Shown here in pieces: positions 8,644 through 17,158 of a stretch of DNA of 64,000 nucleotides. The stretch is taken from the NCBI GenBank assembly GCA_003139545.1, contig PLJC01000038.1, forward strand, positions 186,587 through 250,586, written 5' to 3'. The translations under genes were made by a program, and so were the position numbers. Source of the stretch: Actinomycetota bacterium. Its GTDB lineage: Bacteria > Actinomycetota > Thermoleophilia > Gaiellales > Gaiellaceae. The notes beneath the pieces were generated by a model that was given only the letters and a program-made list of their open reading frames with translations, did no database searches and was not told the DNA's origin. Numbering within the stretch: position 1 is the first letter of the stretch; every line of letters starts with the position of its first letter.

Positions 8644-10813
8644 GCATCACGCCGAGCTGACGCTTGTCGCCGCGGTGGTCGTACGCGTCGGGAACGAACG
8701 TGTGGTCGACGACGACGTGCACGGCGAAGCCGCCGGCAGGGACGCGCAGCCACGCGACCTTCGGCTGAATGTTCCCGATCGTCGAGTCGACATTCTTCGT
8801 CACCTGGCCGAGGGCCGGCTGCTGCTCCTTGATCTGGAGCTTGCCCAGGGTGATGTGGATCGGGCTCGGCTTGATCGGATAGTTCACGGGGCGCGAATAC
8901 GCCACTCGGAGCCATCCGGCGGCCCCCGAAAAGCGGTAATAGAAGCTGGCCGTGCCGTTCGTCCAGCCGTCCGGATAGATGTCGGTGCACGTGCTCTGGA
9001 GGCGGTTCGGCCGCGCGAGGCGCAGGAGCGCCCACGTCTGGGGGCCGCCGCCGGCCCGGTACTGGTGCGTCTTCACGGTCGCGCCGGCCATATCGATGCA
9101 CGGGAGATCCTCGACCGCGTAGGCGTACTGGATCGGCAGCGTGCCGGGAGCGTTCGTCCAGTAGAGCGCCCCGTCGCGGAGGATGTTCGGGCTACCGGAG
9201 AAGCCGGGGCCGAGCACGCTGCCGTCGAGGCTCGAGATCCTCGCGAGTGACCGGTTCCAGAACTCGAGCAGCCACTCCGGGTTCTGGTCGTGCTCCTCCT
9301 CACCCATGTACAGCGTCGGGGCGAGGTGCGTCGTGTCGTCCACCCACGAGAACGGGCGGCCGAGCGTGGTCGCGGCCTGCTGCGCGATCGAGCTCGTTCC
9401 GGCCGAGGCCGCGAGCTCGCCGGTCAGGTTCCAGCCGACGACGCCGACCGCGGCCACTGCCGTGACGATGGCCGCGACGCGCGCGCGGTTGCGGAGGAAG
9501 CGCGGAGCGAGGAGCACGAGCACCGACACGACGGACATCACGATCAACACTTCGCGGACGAGGTGCGGCGTCCAGGACAGATCGCGGTTCCCCTGCTGGA
9601 CGATGGCGAAGCCGAGTGCGTCCGAGTACAGCTGCACGCCCATCTGGTACGGATACTGCGTCACGTGGTAGAGCGCGTAGCCGACGAGGTAGAGCGTGTA
9701 CGCGCCCGTGACGGCAAGACCGACGGTGCTGACTCGACGCCGTGAGAAGACGAGTGCCGTCCCGACGAACAGGAGCGGCGCGATGTAGATGAGATTGCGC
9801 TCCTCGACGCGCGTCGCGAACACCGTCGACAGGTACGCGGCCTTGATGCCGGTGTACAGAGCGAAAGCGACGATCCCCGCCAGCGAGACGCACCGGAACA
9901 GCCGTACCTCGCGGCTCCGTGGCTCGCCGCGTGCGCGGAAGAGCGCCGCGAGCCCGGCCATGAAGGGCAGCACGCCCATCCCGAGGGCGAGCGTTCCCGC
10001 CGCCCAGTCGCCCTCGTTGATCAGCCGGTGCTTGTACCCGCGTGTGACGCGAAAGATCTCCGTGGAGTGATGGCTGCCGATGGCGGTGAGGAAGAAGATC
10101 GCCCCGAGGAGCAGGACGACGCATCCGACCCAGTCGCCCGTCGACCATGTGGAACGCCACTGTCTCGCGCGGTCGCTCGACCAGGCCGCGAACAACGCCA
10201 CAAGCACGAGTGCCGCGGGGATCATCACCAGCTCGGTGCGAACGATCGGCGCGAACGCCGACACGATGATCGTCGCTGCAATCCATCGCCGGCTGCGCGT
10301 GACGAAGGCTTTCGCGATGACGAAGAAGCACAGCGCGGCGTACGGGTAGGCGATCGGCTCTTCGACGAGATAGGAGGAGTACGCGAGCGCCGGGATCGCG
10401 CCTGCACCGGCGGCCGCGAAGAGAGCCGCCGTCTTGCCGACGATCATCCGGGCGAGGAGGTACGTCGGGAAGACGACCGCGGCCATGATCAAGACGTCGA
10501 CGTACTTGATCGCCGAATAGGCGGTCGCCACGTCGTGGATGCGCCAGAGCGGGGCGATCAGGTACGTGATCACCGAGTCGGCGGAGTGGGGCACGCCGCG
10601 CTCCGCCGGATGCCCGGTGGCGGCGATCGCGCGCGAGAGCTGTGTGAACTCGAGCTCGTCGCCGAAGAGCCACGGCGTCGACCGCCTCCAGGCCTCGACC
10701 ATGTAGATGCCGGACAACCACAGGTAGACGCTCGCCAGCGGTGCAGCGGCGAGGAGCCGGTCCGTGAGCGTGGCGGAGCGCGGTGCGCTACGCGGCGTTG
10801 CCAGCGCGCTCAC
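8606..10813 (-). CDS. Large GT-C-like polytopic membrane protein
   Basis: 735-residue integral membrane protein with roughly ten or more predicted spans in the first 450 residues and a soluble, probably extracytoplasmic C-terminal third. After the first span comes a conserved acidic region (WLFGDELEFTQLSRAIAATGHPAERG), which matches the position of catalytic acids in GT-C glycosyltransferases that use polyprenyl-phosphate sugars. The same pattern occurs in the membrane half of the fusion at 954-4277, so these are paralogues. The GTG start at 10813 has a GAGG ribosome site just upstream. A role in adding sugars or ordering the glycan outside the membrane is inferred. Confidence 0.75.
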   Translation of the reverse strand: MSALATPRSAPRSATLTDRLLAAAPLASVYLWLSGIYMVEAWRRSTPWLFGDELEFTQLSRAIAATGHPAERGVPHSADSVITYLIAPLWRIHDVATAYSAIKYVDVLIMAAVVFPTYLLARMIVGKTAALFAAAGAGAIPALAYSSYLVEEPIAYPYAALCFFVIAKAFVTRSRRWIAATIIVSAFAPIVRTELVMIPAALVLVALFAAWSSDRARQWRSTWSTGDWVGCVVLLLGAIFFLTAIGSHHSTEIFRVTRGYKHRLINEGDWAAGTLALGMGVLPFMAGLAALFRARGEPRSREVRLFRCVSLAGIVAFALYTGIKAAYLSTVFATRVEERNLIYIAPLLFVGTALVFSRRRVSTVGLAVTGAYTLYLVGYALYHVTQYPYQMGVQLYSDALGFAIVQQGNRDLSWTPHLVREVLIVMSVVSVLVLLAPRFLRNRARVAAIVTAVAAVGVVGWNLTGELAASAGTSSIAQQAATTLGRPFSWVDDTTHLAPTLYMGEEEHDQNPEWLLEFWNRSLARISSLDGSVLGPGFSGSPNILRDGALYWTNAPGTLPIQYAYAVEDLPCIDMAGATVKTHQYRAGGGPQTWALLRLARPNRLQSTCTDIYPDGWTNGTASFYYRFSGAAGWLRVAYSRPVNYPIKPSPIHITLGKLQIKEQQPALGQVTKNVDSTIGNIQPKVAWLRVPAGGFAVHVVVDHTFVPDAYDHRGDKRQLGVMLTYRFFRTKPHR

Positions 10814-10823
10814 GTCCCTCGCC

Positions 10824-10865
10824 GCCTTCGGCTCCCGCCCGGCGGAGCCGGGCTCCGCCGAAGGC
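10824..10865. repeat. Nested inverted repeats (hairpin) in a 168-bp spacer
   Basis: Two alternative hairpins overlap here. A 10-bp perfect inverted repeat with a 1-base centre occupies 10840-10860. It lies within a 9-bp stem, GCCTTCGGC at 10824-10832 and GCCGAAGGC at 10857-10865. They lie between two minus-strand genes, so they could end transcription of the upstream fusion gene or form a structured leader of the membrane-protein mRNA. There is no T-run on either side. Confidence 0.45.
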
Positions 10866-10891
10866 TGACGGCGCTCGCCGCGGGATCCTGC

Positions 10892-10940
10892 GCGCGCGGC
10901 GTTTGGTCGTACGTCATGTACTGCCCTTCGCGCCGCGCGC
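10892..10940. repeat. 10-bp inverted repeat with 29-bp spacer
   Basis: GCGCGCGGCG at 10892-10901 is repeated in inverse orientation as CGCCGCGCGC at 10931-10940. Together with the adjacent hairpin this makes the 10814-10981 spacer the most structured non-coding stretch in the polysaccharide region. Function is unknown; a small RNA, an attenuator or a repetitive extragenic element are all possible. Confidence 0.4.
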
Positions 10941-10981
10941 TTGGCTCCCTTGCGAGCGCCGCCCCAGGAACGTGAGCAAGC

Positions 10982-12796
10982 TCACTCGGCGACGATGCCG
11001 AGCGGAACGGCGTGCGTGATCTCGATCTCGCGGCGCACGAAGCTGCACGGTATCGCAGCACGCCTGCACGCCTCCAGCACACCGTCGAGCTGTGCGCGCG
11101 GAGCGTCCGGGATCGTGACGAGGACGGCGTCAGGGGCCAGGCGCCCGACTGCCCAGCCGATGTCGTCCAGGCTGCCGACGATGGATACGCCCTGGATCCG
11201 TCGCCGCCGGATGGCCGGGTCGTCGTCGACGAAGCCGACGACCCGCTCGCCGGAGGTCTCGCGCAGCTCGCGGAGGAGGCTCCGCCCGCTCCGGCCCGCG
11301 CCGACGATGAGAACCCGCCGCTGGTCCCCGCGGCCGACGAGCGCGGCGAGACCGCGGGCGAGCCCCCGTTCCCAGAAGCGCGACAGGCCGATGAGGAACG
11401 TGCAGAGGAGCACGTCGATGAGATACACGCTGCGCGGGAAGCCGTTGAAGGGGACGGTCGCCCACGTGAAGAGGAATGCCACCGCCTCGGAGAGGACACA
11501 GGCGGCGAGAACGGCCGCCGCGTCGCGGGCGCCCGCGTAACGCCACACGCCGCGGTAGAGGCCGAAGATGATGAAGAAGATGTAGCGGGCTACGAGGAGC
11601 GCCGGCAGCGAGAGGTCGAACACGTGCCGCTGCCACACGACGCCCGTGCCCTCCAGCCGGATGATGTAGGCGGCCGTGAACGACGCCGAGATGAGGAAGA
11701 AGTCGACGACGACCTCGACGAGCCGCCGGCGGTGCACGAGCAACGAGCCGATGAAGCTCGGGGCGCGATCGGCGGCGGGTGCTCGGTTGACGTCCGCGAG
11801 GTAGCTGCCGAACTGGAGCAGGAATGCGAAAGTGATGAGCACGCCGATGAGCGTGATTCGCGTGTCGTTGAGAACCTTGTAGGCGAGACTGGTCAGCCCG
11901 AGCGCAGCGGACACGCCGGTGAGGAGGACGACGGCGCGCTTGTCGGAGAGGCCCTCGTAGACGAGACGGTGCGACGTGTGGTCGCGTCCGCCTTGCGTCA
12001 CGGGGCGTCCTTCCAGGAGGCGCACCACCGTCACGAGCGTCGTGTCGAGGATCGGTACCGCCAACACGAGCAGCGGCAGGAGCAGCGTGGCCACGGTCGA
12101 GCCGGCGACGTTCCAGCTCGATGCGAGCCCGAGCGCGCCGAGTGCGAAGCCGAGGACCTGGCTGCCGCTGTCTCCCATGAAGACGGACGCGGCCCGCCGA
12201 AGTCGCAGGTTGTACGGCAGGAAGCCCAGGCAGGCGAAGCTGACGCTGAGCGCAAGCAGCGCGATCATGTGGTTCGGGTGGATCGTGAACGCGTCGATGG
12301 CGAAGAACGCGCACGCGACCGTGGCGAGCGACGCCGCGAGCCCGTCCATGTTGTCGAGCAGGTTGAACGCATTCGTCATCCCGAGCAGCCACACGACCGC
12401 AAGCGCCGTGGCGGCGACGTTGTTCGAGATGATCTGGACGCGGACGCCGGACGCGATCACGAGCGCCGCGGCTCCGCCCTGCGCGGCGAGCTTCGCGAGC
12501 GGAGGAAGCCGGTAGACATCGTCGACGAGGCCGGCGACGAAGAGGATGGCGCAGCCGCCGAGGATGCCGCCGAGCTCGCGGCTGGCAGGCACGACACCGG
12601 CCGCGACGGCGATTCCCGCCGCGACGAGCATTCCCACGAAGATGCCGCTCCCGCCCAGAAGCGGCGTCGACTGCGTGTGCCACCGGTCCGCGCGCGGCGC
12701 CGCGACGACATGGCGCGCCGCCGGCGTGTGCCGGAGCGCCCAGATCGCGAGCATGCTCGCGGGCAGCGCAGCCAGGGCGGCGGCGGCGACCGTCAC
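10982..12796 (-). CDS. Fusion: WecA/MraY-type glycosyl-1-phosphate transferase + CapD/FlaA1-type N-terminal region
   Basis: 604 residues. The N-terminal half is a polytopic polyprenyl-phosphate sugar-1-phosphate transferase, with the family motifs NAFNLLDNMDGLAASLA, MGDSGSQVLGFALGALGL and GGRDHTSHRLVYEGLSDK (the HxxHR-like catalytic loop). The C-terminal part starts near residue 340 (LLVHRRRLVEVVVDFFLI), has four further spans and then a nucleotide-binding domain (VLIVGAGRSGRSLLREL, VVGFVDDDP), matching the N-terminal region of CapD/PglF/FlaA1 dehydratases. It stops before the catalytic SDR domain of that family. The GTG start has a TAGCCT -10 box 6 nt upstream. It probably primes the lipid carrier for the surface polysaccharide. 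Confidence 0.85.
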   Translation of the reverse strand: MTVAAAALAALPASMLAIWALRHTPAARHVVAAPRADRWHTQSTPLLGGSGIFVGMLVAAGIAVAAGVVPASRELGGILGGCAILFVAGLVDDVYRLPPLAKLAAQGGAAALVIASGVRVQIISNNVAATALAVVWLLGMTNAFNLLDNMDGLAASLATVACAFFAIDAFTIHPNHMIALLALSVSFACLGFLPYNLRLRRAASVFMGDSGSQVLGFALGALGLASSWNVAGSTVATLLLPLLVLAVPILDTTLVTVVRLLEGRPVTQGGRDHTSHRLVYEGLSDKRAVVLLTGVSAALGLTSLAYKVLNDTRITLIGVLITFAFLLQFGSYLADVNRAPAADRAPSFIGSLLVHRRRLVEVVVDFFLISASFTAAYIIRLEGTGVVWQRHVFDLSLPALLVARYIFFIIFGLYRGVWRYAGARDAAAVLAACVLSEAVAFLFTWATVPFNGFPRSVYLIDVLLCTFLIGLSRFWERGLARGLAALVGRGDQRRVLIVGAGRSGRSLLRELRETSGERVVGFVDDDPAIRRRRIQGVSIVGSLDDIGWAVGRLAPDAVLVTIPDAPRAQLDGVLEACRRAAIPCSFVRREIEITHAVPLGIVAE

Positions 12797-12802
12797 GGGA
12801 GA

Positions 12803-12808
12803 AGGCTA
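12803..12808 (-). promoter_or_regulatory. Leaderless -10 box (TAGCCT) of the sugar-phosphate transferase fusion gene
   Basis: TAGCCT on the minus strand, 6 nt from the GTG start at 12796, the distance expected when transcription begins at the start codon. It lies in the 75-bp divergent spacer shared with the methyltransferase gene at 12872. Confidence 0.5.
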
Positions 12809-12871
12809 TTCAAGGGCTGTTAAGCGGTTGTTTGGGCACAACTGTCCGCTAGTTTGGCCGCCGGATAGGAC

Positions 12872-13798
12872 ATGGAAACGCCTCTCCTCGAGCTGCTGCG
12901 CTGCCCGCTCTGCCACGCCTCGCTCGAGGGTGGAGCGGACACGCTCACCTGCACGGGCTGCGGCCGCAGCTTCGGCGTCGAGAACGGCATCCCGCTGATG
13001 CTCCACGAGGATCTGCCCGGCGCGCGGGAGAAGCTCGGGGAGACGGCCGGCTGGGTGGAGAAGGCCAAGGCCGAGGGCTGGTACGAGCCCGACGATGAGG
13101 TCGACTCCGTGCTCCCGTTCGTCAATCGCGAGCTCGGCTGGGACGATCTCGTCTGGCTCGCGAACGGCCACTCGTTCCAGGTGCTCCTCGACCGCTACGT
13201 CGGAGACCTGCGTGGGCTGCGCGTGCTCGAGGTGGGCGCGGCGAAGGCGTGGGCCTCGAGGTTCTGGCTCGAGCGCGACTGCGAGTACGTCGCCACCGAC
13301 ATCCTCGTCGACCCGAAGATCGGCCTCGGCCGCGGCGCGTTCTACGGCGAGTTCGGCCGCGTGCAGGCGGACGGCGAGCATTTGCCGTTCGCGGACGAGA
13401 CGTTCGACGTCGTCTACTGCCTGGCCACACTGCACCACGCGCTCGACCTCCGGCAGATGGTGCGGGAGATGGCGCGCGTCGCGCGTCCCGGCGCCGTCGT
13501 CGCCGGGCTGAACGAGGGAACGCGCGGCCTCGGGCGAAGTCCGGAGAACCCCGATCAGGCGTCCGAGAAGGAGGTCGGGATCAACGAGCACGTGCACACG
13601 GTCTGGGCGTACGTCGCCGCATTCGTCGGCGCGGGCTTGCGCGTGCGCCGGCTCGAGCGGCCCGACGGCTGGGCGCCGTCTCCGTACGGCCGTCTGCTCT
13701 CGACGATCCCGAAGATCGGGCTCTCGCTCGGGACGCTCACGCACCTGAGCGCCGTGCACTACTGCGGCGTATCCGTCTACGCGCGCAAGCCGGCATGA
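12872..13798 (+). CDS. Zinc-ribbon (Trm112-like) SAM-dependent methyltransferase
   Basis: 308 residues. The N-terminus is a four-cysteine ribbon (LLRCPLCHASL and CTGCGRSFGVENGIPLML), a Trm112/YbaR-like module often fused to methyltransferases. The SAM domain follows, with VLEVGAAKAWASRFWLE as motif I, a VATDIL acidic end of strand 2, and LPFADETFDVVYCLATLHHA as the central motif. The ATG is preceded by a GGATAGGA ribosome site. It is coupled by an ATGA overlap to the export permease, so it may modify the exported glycan or its terminus; methyl capping commonly accompanies ABC-exported O-antigens. Confidence 0.85.
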   Translation: METPLLELLRCPLCHASLEGGADTLTCTGCGRSFGVENGIPLMLHEDLPGAREKLGETAGWVEKAKAEGWYEPDDEVDSVLPFVNRELGWDDLVWLANGHSFQVLLDRYVGDLRGLRVLEVGAAKAWASRFWLERDCEYVATDILVDPKIGLGRGAFYGEFGRVQADGEHLPFADETFDVVYCLATLHHALDLRQMVREMARVARPGAVVAGLNEGTRGLGRSPENPDQASEKEVGINEHVHTVWAYVAAFVGAGLRVRRLERPDGWAPSPYGRLLSTIPKIGLSLGTLTHLSAVHYCGVSVYARKPA

Positions 13799-14586
13799 AC
13801 GTCTACGCGGACGTCGTTCGCTACCGCGAGTTGTTCGGCAACCTCTTCCGCCGCGACCTGCAGGCGAAGTACCGCGGATCCGCGCTCGGCGTGCTGTGGA
13901 CGATCGTGAACCCGATCATGCTGATGGGCGTCTATCTGCTCGTCTTCAGCGTGATGTGGAGCACGCGGTTCGCGGCCGTCCGCCACTACCCGTTGTTCCT
14001 GCTCTCCGGGCTCGCGATCTGGACATTCTTCGCCGCAGCGCTGCAGTCGGCGACGCGCTCGATGCTCGACAACGCGAACCTCATCCGGAAGATCCGCTTT
14101 CCGCGGCAGCTCGTGCCGCTCTCCGTGGTCGGGGCGCACCTCGTCAGCTTCGCCGCGATGCTCGTCATCCTGCTCGTGCTGAACGGGATCTTGCTGCCGC
14201 GCGTTCGTGCGACCGAGCTCCTCGCGATTCCACTTGCGGCGCTCGTCGTCGGCATGGTCTCCGGCCTCGCGCTCACCTTCGCATCGCTCAACGTGCTCTT
14301 TCGCGACGTCGAGTTCATCGTCGCAGCGGCGCTCGTACCGTTGTTCTTCCTGACGCCCGTGATCTATCCGCTGTCACAGTTTGCGGCGCACCGGCACATC
14401 GTCGAAGTCATCCACTGGGTGAATCCGCTATCACCTGCGGTCGAGGCCGTGCGCGCGCCGCTCTTCCTCGGACAGATGCCGTTCTGGGGCGACGCGCTCT
14501 ACCTCGTCGTCGCGTGCGGCGTTGCGCTCGCGCTCGGAGCATTCGTCTTCACGCGCATCGACGATCAGATCGCTATCGAAGTCTGA
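13795..14586 (+). CDS. ABC-2 polysaccharide export permease (Wzm-like)
   Basis: 263-residue ABC-2 family permease with about six spans. It starts with a cytoplasmic helix and the FRRDLQAKYRGSALGVLWTIVNPIM signature region of O-antigen and teichoic-acid exporters, and ends in hydrophilic residues after the last span. It would form the membrane channel for a lipid-linked polysaccharide. Its ATPase partner is not adjacent: the only candidate here is the Wzt-like gene at 17155-18339, 2.6 kb downstream beyond three other genes. The ATG overlaps the preceding stop (ATGA). Confidence 0.92.
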   Translation: MNVYADVVRYRELFGNLFRRDLQAKYRGSALGVLWTIVNPIMLMGVYLLVFSVMWSTRFAAVRHYPLFLLSGLAIWTFFAAALQSATRSMLDNANLIRKIRFPRQLVPLSVVGAHLVSFAAMLVILLVLNGILLPRVRATELLAIPLAALVVGMVSGLALTFASLNVLFRDVEFIVAAALVPLFFLTPVIYPLSQFAAHRHIVEVIHWVNPLSPAVEAVRAPLFLGQMPFWGDALYLVVACGVALALGAFVFTRIDDQIAIEV

Positions 14587-15259
14587 GCACGAGCCGCGCG
14601 TCGAACATCCACGGCTCGTCGCCGTCCGGCCGGTAGGCGGGCAGGCCTGCCACCTCGTCGTTCGGCTCGAGCGGCGGAAGGAGCGACGGACAGACAAGCG
14701 GATGCGGGAAGCGCGGGTGGCGGCCGCCGCCGGGCGCATACGGCGCGAGCGCGGGCGGCTGGCGGCGCAAGAGGCCGCCGTCGGTCTCGATCGCACCGCC
14801 GACCGCGGCATATCCCTCCTCGTGTAGCGCGCGCGCCTGCTCGAGCCATTCGGCCGGCGGCTCCAGCCCGTCCGCCGGGAACGCGCGCGCGCCGGCCGCG
14901 TCGCGCGGGCCGACCTCGACGTCTCGCTCGAGAGCGTCGTTGCCGAGCTCCGTCAGCCAGAACCGGTTCTCCTCGACGAGGTCGATTGCAAGCCGGTAGC
15001 GGCCGGGCGGGATCGGGCCCCGCACCGCGACCGTCTGGCGCAGCGTCGCGCCCGGAAGCACCGTTGTCTCGAGCGCCGTGCGCTCGCCGTCCCACACGAT
15101 CGCGTTGCCGCGCTCGTCGAGCCAGTGGTACGCCAGGAAGAGGCCCTCCTGCGGGCCGCGCGAGCGCCACGGCGCGCTGCCGGCGTTCTCGGCCTCGACC
15201 GTCGCGAGCTGGCGCGCGCCCGCCTCGACCGGTGCGAGCTCGAGCGCATGCCACCGCAC
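14573..15259 (-). CDS. Beta-sandwich (FW/Ig-like) domain protein of unknown function
   Basis: 228 residues from the GTG at 15259 (VRWHALELAPVEAG). The first 120 residues resemble the Trp-rich beta-sandwich repeatedly found beside bacterial glycan genes: SAPWRSRGPQEGLFLAYHWL, then VLPGATLRQTVAVRGPIPPG and YRLAIDLVEENRFWLTELG. The C-terminal part is Gly/Pro-rich with no recognisable fold. An in-frame extension to 15355 exists but would run into hemE, so the inner GTG is preferred. It overlaps the permease gene by 14 bp at its 3' end. No signal peptide is seen. A glycan-binding role is inferred from neighbours only. Confidence 0.7.
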   Translation of the reverse strand: MRWHALELAPVEAGARQLATVEAENAGSAPWRSRGPQEGLFLAYHWLDERGNAIVWDGERTALETTVLPGATLRQTVAVRGPIPPGRYRLAIDLVEENRFWLTELGNDALERDVEVGPRDAAGARAFPADGLEPPAEWLEQARALHEEGYAAVGGAIETDGGLLRRQPPALAPYAPGGGRHPRFPHPLVCPSLLPPLEPNDEVAGLPAYRPDGDEPWMFDARLVLRLR

Positions 15260-15288
15260 GACCAGCGGGCCAGACCCAGGCACCGGGC

Positions 15289-15294
15289 TACTGT
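15289..15294 (+). promoter_or_regulatory. Leaderless -10 box (TACTGT) of hemE
   Basis: TACTGT lies 6 nt before the hemE ATG at 15301. No ribosome-binding site is visible, consistent with a leaderless transcript. Confidence 0.5.
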
Positions 15295-15300
15295 AGATGC

Positions 15301-16302
15301 ATGGCCGAGCCTCTCCTCGTGCGGGTCGCGCGTCGCGAGCCGGTCGAACGCACACCGGTCTGGTTCATGCGTCAAGCGGGCCGCTCGCTGCCCGAGTACC
15401 GGGCGCTGCGCGAGCGCTACGCATTCTTCGAGCTCGCGGGGACGCCCGAGCTGTGCGCAGAGGTGACGTTGCAACCGGTGCGCCGGCACCACGTCGACGC
15501 GGCAGTCGTGTTCGCGGACATCACGACCCCGGTCCTCGGCATGGGGATCGGCGTGGAGCTGGTCGAAGGCGTCGGCCCCGTCGTCGATCGGCCGATCGAG
15601 CACATGGCGGACGTCGAGCGCCTGTCCGTCACGGAGCCGGACGAGAACGTCCTGGAGGCGATCCGGATCGTGCGCCGCGAGCTCGAGCCGGACCGCGCGG
15701 TGATCGGCTTCTGCGGCGCCCCGTTCACCGTTGCCGGTTACCTCGTCGAGGGGAAGCCGAGCCGCGACTTCGCGCGTACGAAAGCGCTGATGTATCGCGA
15801 GCCGGCTGTCTGGCACGCGCTCATGGAGCGGCTCGCGGATCAGTTCGTGCGCTACGTCGCCGCGCAGGTCGAGGCAGGCGCAGACGTGATTCAGCTCTTC
15901 GACTCCTGGGTCGGCGCGCTGTCCGCGGCTGACTACGCCGAGTACGTGGAGCCGTACTCCGCGCGCATCCTCGCCGCGGTGGACGTGCCGACCATCCACT
16001 TCGGGACCGGCGCGACGGAGCCGCTGCTCGAGGCGCTCGTCCGCGCGGGCGGCGACGTCATCGGCGTCGACTGGCGTCTGCCGCTGGCGGCGGTTCCGGA
16101 GGACCGCGCCGTGCAAGGCAATCTCGATCCAGCCGTACTGCTGGGGCCGTGGGATCTCGTCGAGCGCGAGGCGCTCGACGTGCTCGCGCAGGGCGAGGGG
16201 CGGTCGCATGTCTTCAACCTCGGTCACGGCGTGCTGCCGCAGACGGATCCCGAAGTGCTCACCCGCTTGACGGCGCTCGTGCAGGAGCTCGTGCGTGCCT
16301 GA
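15301..16302 (+). CDS. hemE: Uroporphyrinogen III decarboxylase
   Basis: 333 residues, the usual length for the family. It removes four carboxyl groups from uroporphyrinogen III to give coproporphyrinogen III in haem synthesis. The signature FMRQAGRSLPEYR near the N-terminus provides the substrate-binding arginines, FADITTP holds the catalytic aspartate, and GFCGAPFTVAGYLVEG and LFDSWVGALS are further conserved blocks. It starts at an ATG with a leaderless-type promoter and overlaps hemH by 8 bases, so the two are coupled. It is placed inside the polysaccharide region, between the export permease and its likely ATPase. Confidence 0.96.
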   Translation: MAEPLLVRVARREPVERTPVWFMRQAGRSLPEYRALRERYAFFELAGTPELCAEVTLQPVRRHHVDAAVVFADITTPVLGMGIGVELVEGVGPVVDRPIEHMADVERLSVTEPDENVLEAIRIVRRELEPDRAVIGFCGAPFTVAGYLVEGKPSRDFARTKALMYREPAVWHALMERLADQFVRYVAAQVEAGADVIQLFDSWVGALSAADYAEYVEPYSARILAAVDVPTIHFGTGATEPLLEALVRAGGDVIGVDWRLPLAAVPEDRAVQGNLDPAVLLGPWDLVEREALDVLAQGEGRSHVFNLGHGVLPQTDPEVLTRLTALVQELVRA

Positions 16303-17158
16303 CGCGGTCGTCCTCATGGCGTACGGGTCGCCCGAGCGCCTCGCCGACGTGCCCGCGTACTACGCCGACATCCGCGGCGGACGGCCGGTCGCGCCCGAGC
16401 ATCTCGAGGATCTCGTCGCGCGGTACCGGCGGCTCGGGATCGAGGAGTCGTCGCCGCTGAACGCGATCACGGAGGAGATGCGCGCCGCCCTCGAGCGTGA
16501 GCTCGCGCTGCCGGTCTTCACCGGGATGAAGCACTGGACGCCGCGCATCGCCGACGCCGCCGAGTCGGCGCTTGCGGGCGGCGCCGATCGAGTCGCCGGG
16601 CTCGTGCTCGCGCCGCACTACTCCGCGCTCTCGATCAAGGGCTACCGCGACCAGCTCGAGCAGGCGCTCGACGGGCGCGCGGAGCTCGAGTTCGTCGACA
16701 GCTGGCACGACGAGCCCGGCTTCGTCGATCTCCTCGCCGATCGCATCCGCGGCACGGACGCTCACGTGGTCTTCACCGCGCACTCCCTTCCGGCGCGCAT
16801 TCTCGACATGGGCGACCCGTACAAGGATCAGCTGCTCGAGACGTCGAGGGCCGTGGCGGATGCCGCCGGCGTGGACGCGTGGTCGTTCTCCTTCCAGAGC
16901 GAGTCGCCCACGGGCGAGCCGTGGCTCGGCCCCGACATCCTCGACCACCTCGACGCATTGCACGCCGAGGGCGTCGACCACGTGCTCGTGTGCCCCGTCG
17001 GCTTCGTCTCCGACCACCTCGAGATCCGCTGGGACCTCGACGTTGAAGCGCAGGAGAAGGCGGCAGACCTCGGGCTCCGCCTGGAGCGGATCGAGATGCC
17101 GAACGCCGACCCGGCGTTCGTGCGCACACTTGCCACGATCGTGAAGAGAGCCCTATGA
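16295..17158 (+). CDS. hemH: Ferrochelatase (probably coproporphyrin ferrochelatase)
   Basis: 287 residues, somewhat shorter than the usual 310-340. It inserts ferrous iron into a porphyrin; in actinobacteria the substrate is usually coproporphyrin III rather than protoporphyrin IX, followed by ChdC. Motifs are VLMAYGSP at the N-terminus, VLAPHYSALSIKGY, VFTAHSLPARI with the catalytic histidine, FSFQSESPTGEPWLGPD, and VCPVGFVSDHLEIRWDLD with a conserved glutamate. It starts at GTG 16295, overlapping hemE by 8 bases, and its stop overlaps the next ATG. No HemY or ChdC gene is nearby. Confidence 0.94.
   Translation: MPDAVVLMAYGSPERLADVPAYYADIRGGRPVAPEHLEDLVARYRRLGIEESSPLNAITEEMRAALERELALPVFTGMKHWTPRIADAAESALAGGADRVAGLVLAPHYSALSIKGYRDQLEQALDGRAELEFVDSWHDEPGFVDLLADRIRGTDAHVVFTAHSLPARILDMGDPYKDQLLETSRAVADAAGVDAWSFSFQSESPTGEPWLGPDILDHLDALHAEGVDHVLVCPVGFVSDHLEIRWDLDVEAQEKAADLGLRLERIEMPNADPAFVRTLATIVKRAL

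Noticed and set aside
11012..12823. A 603-residue plus-strand frame opposite the WecA fusion
   Set aside because: Repeated charged low-complexity sequence typical of an antisense shadow; the real frame has the sugar-phosphate-transferase motifs.
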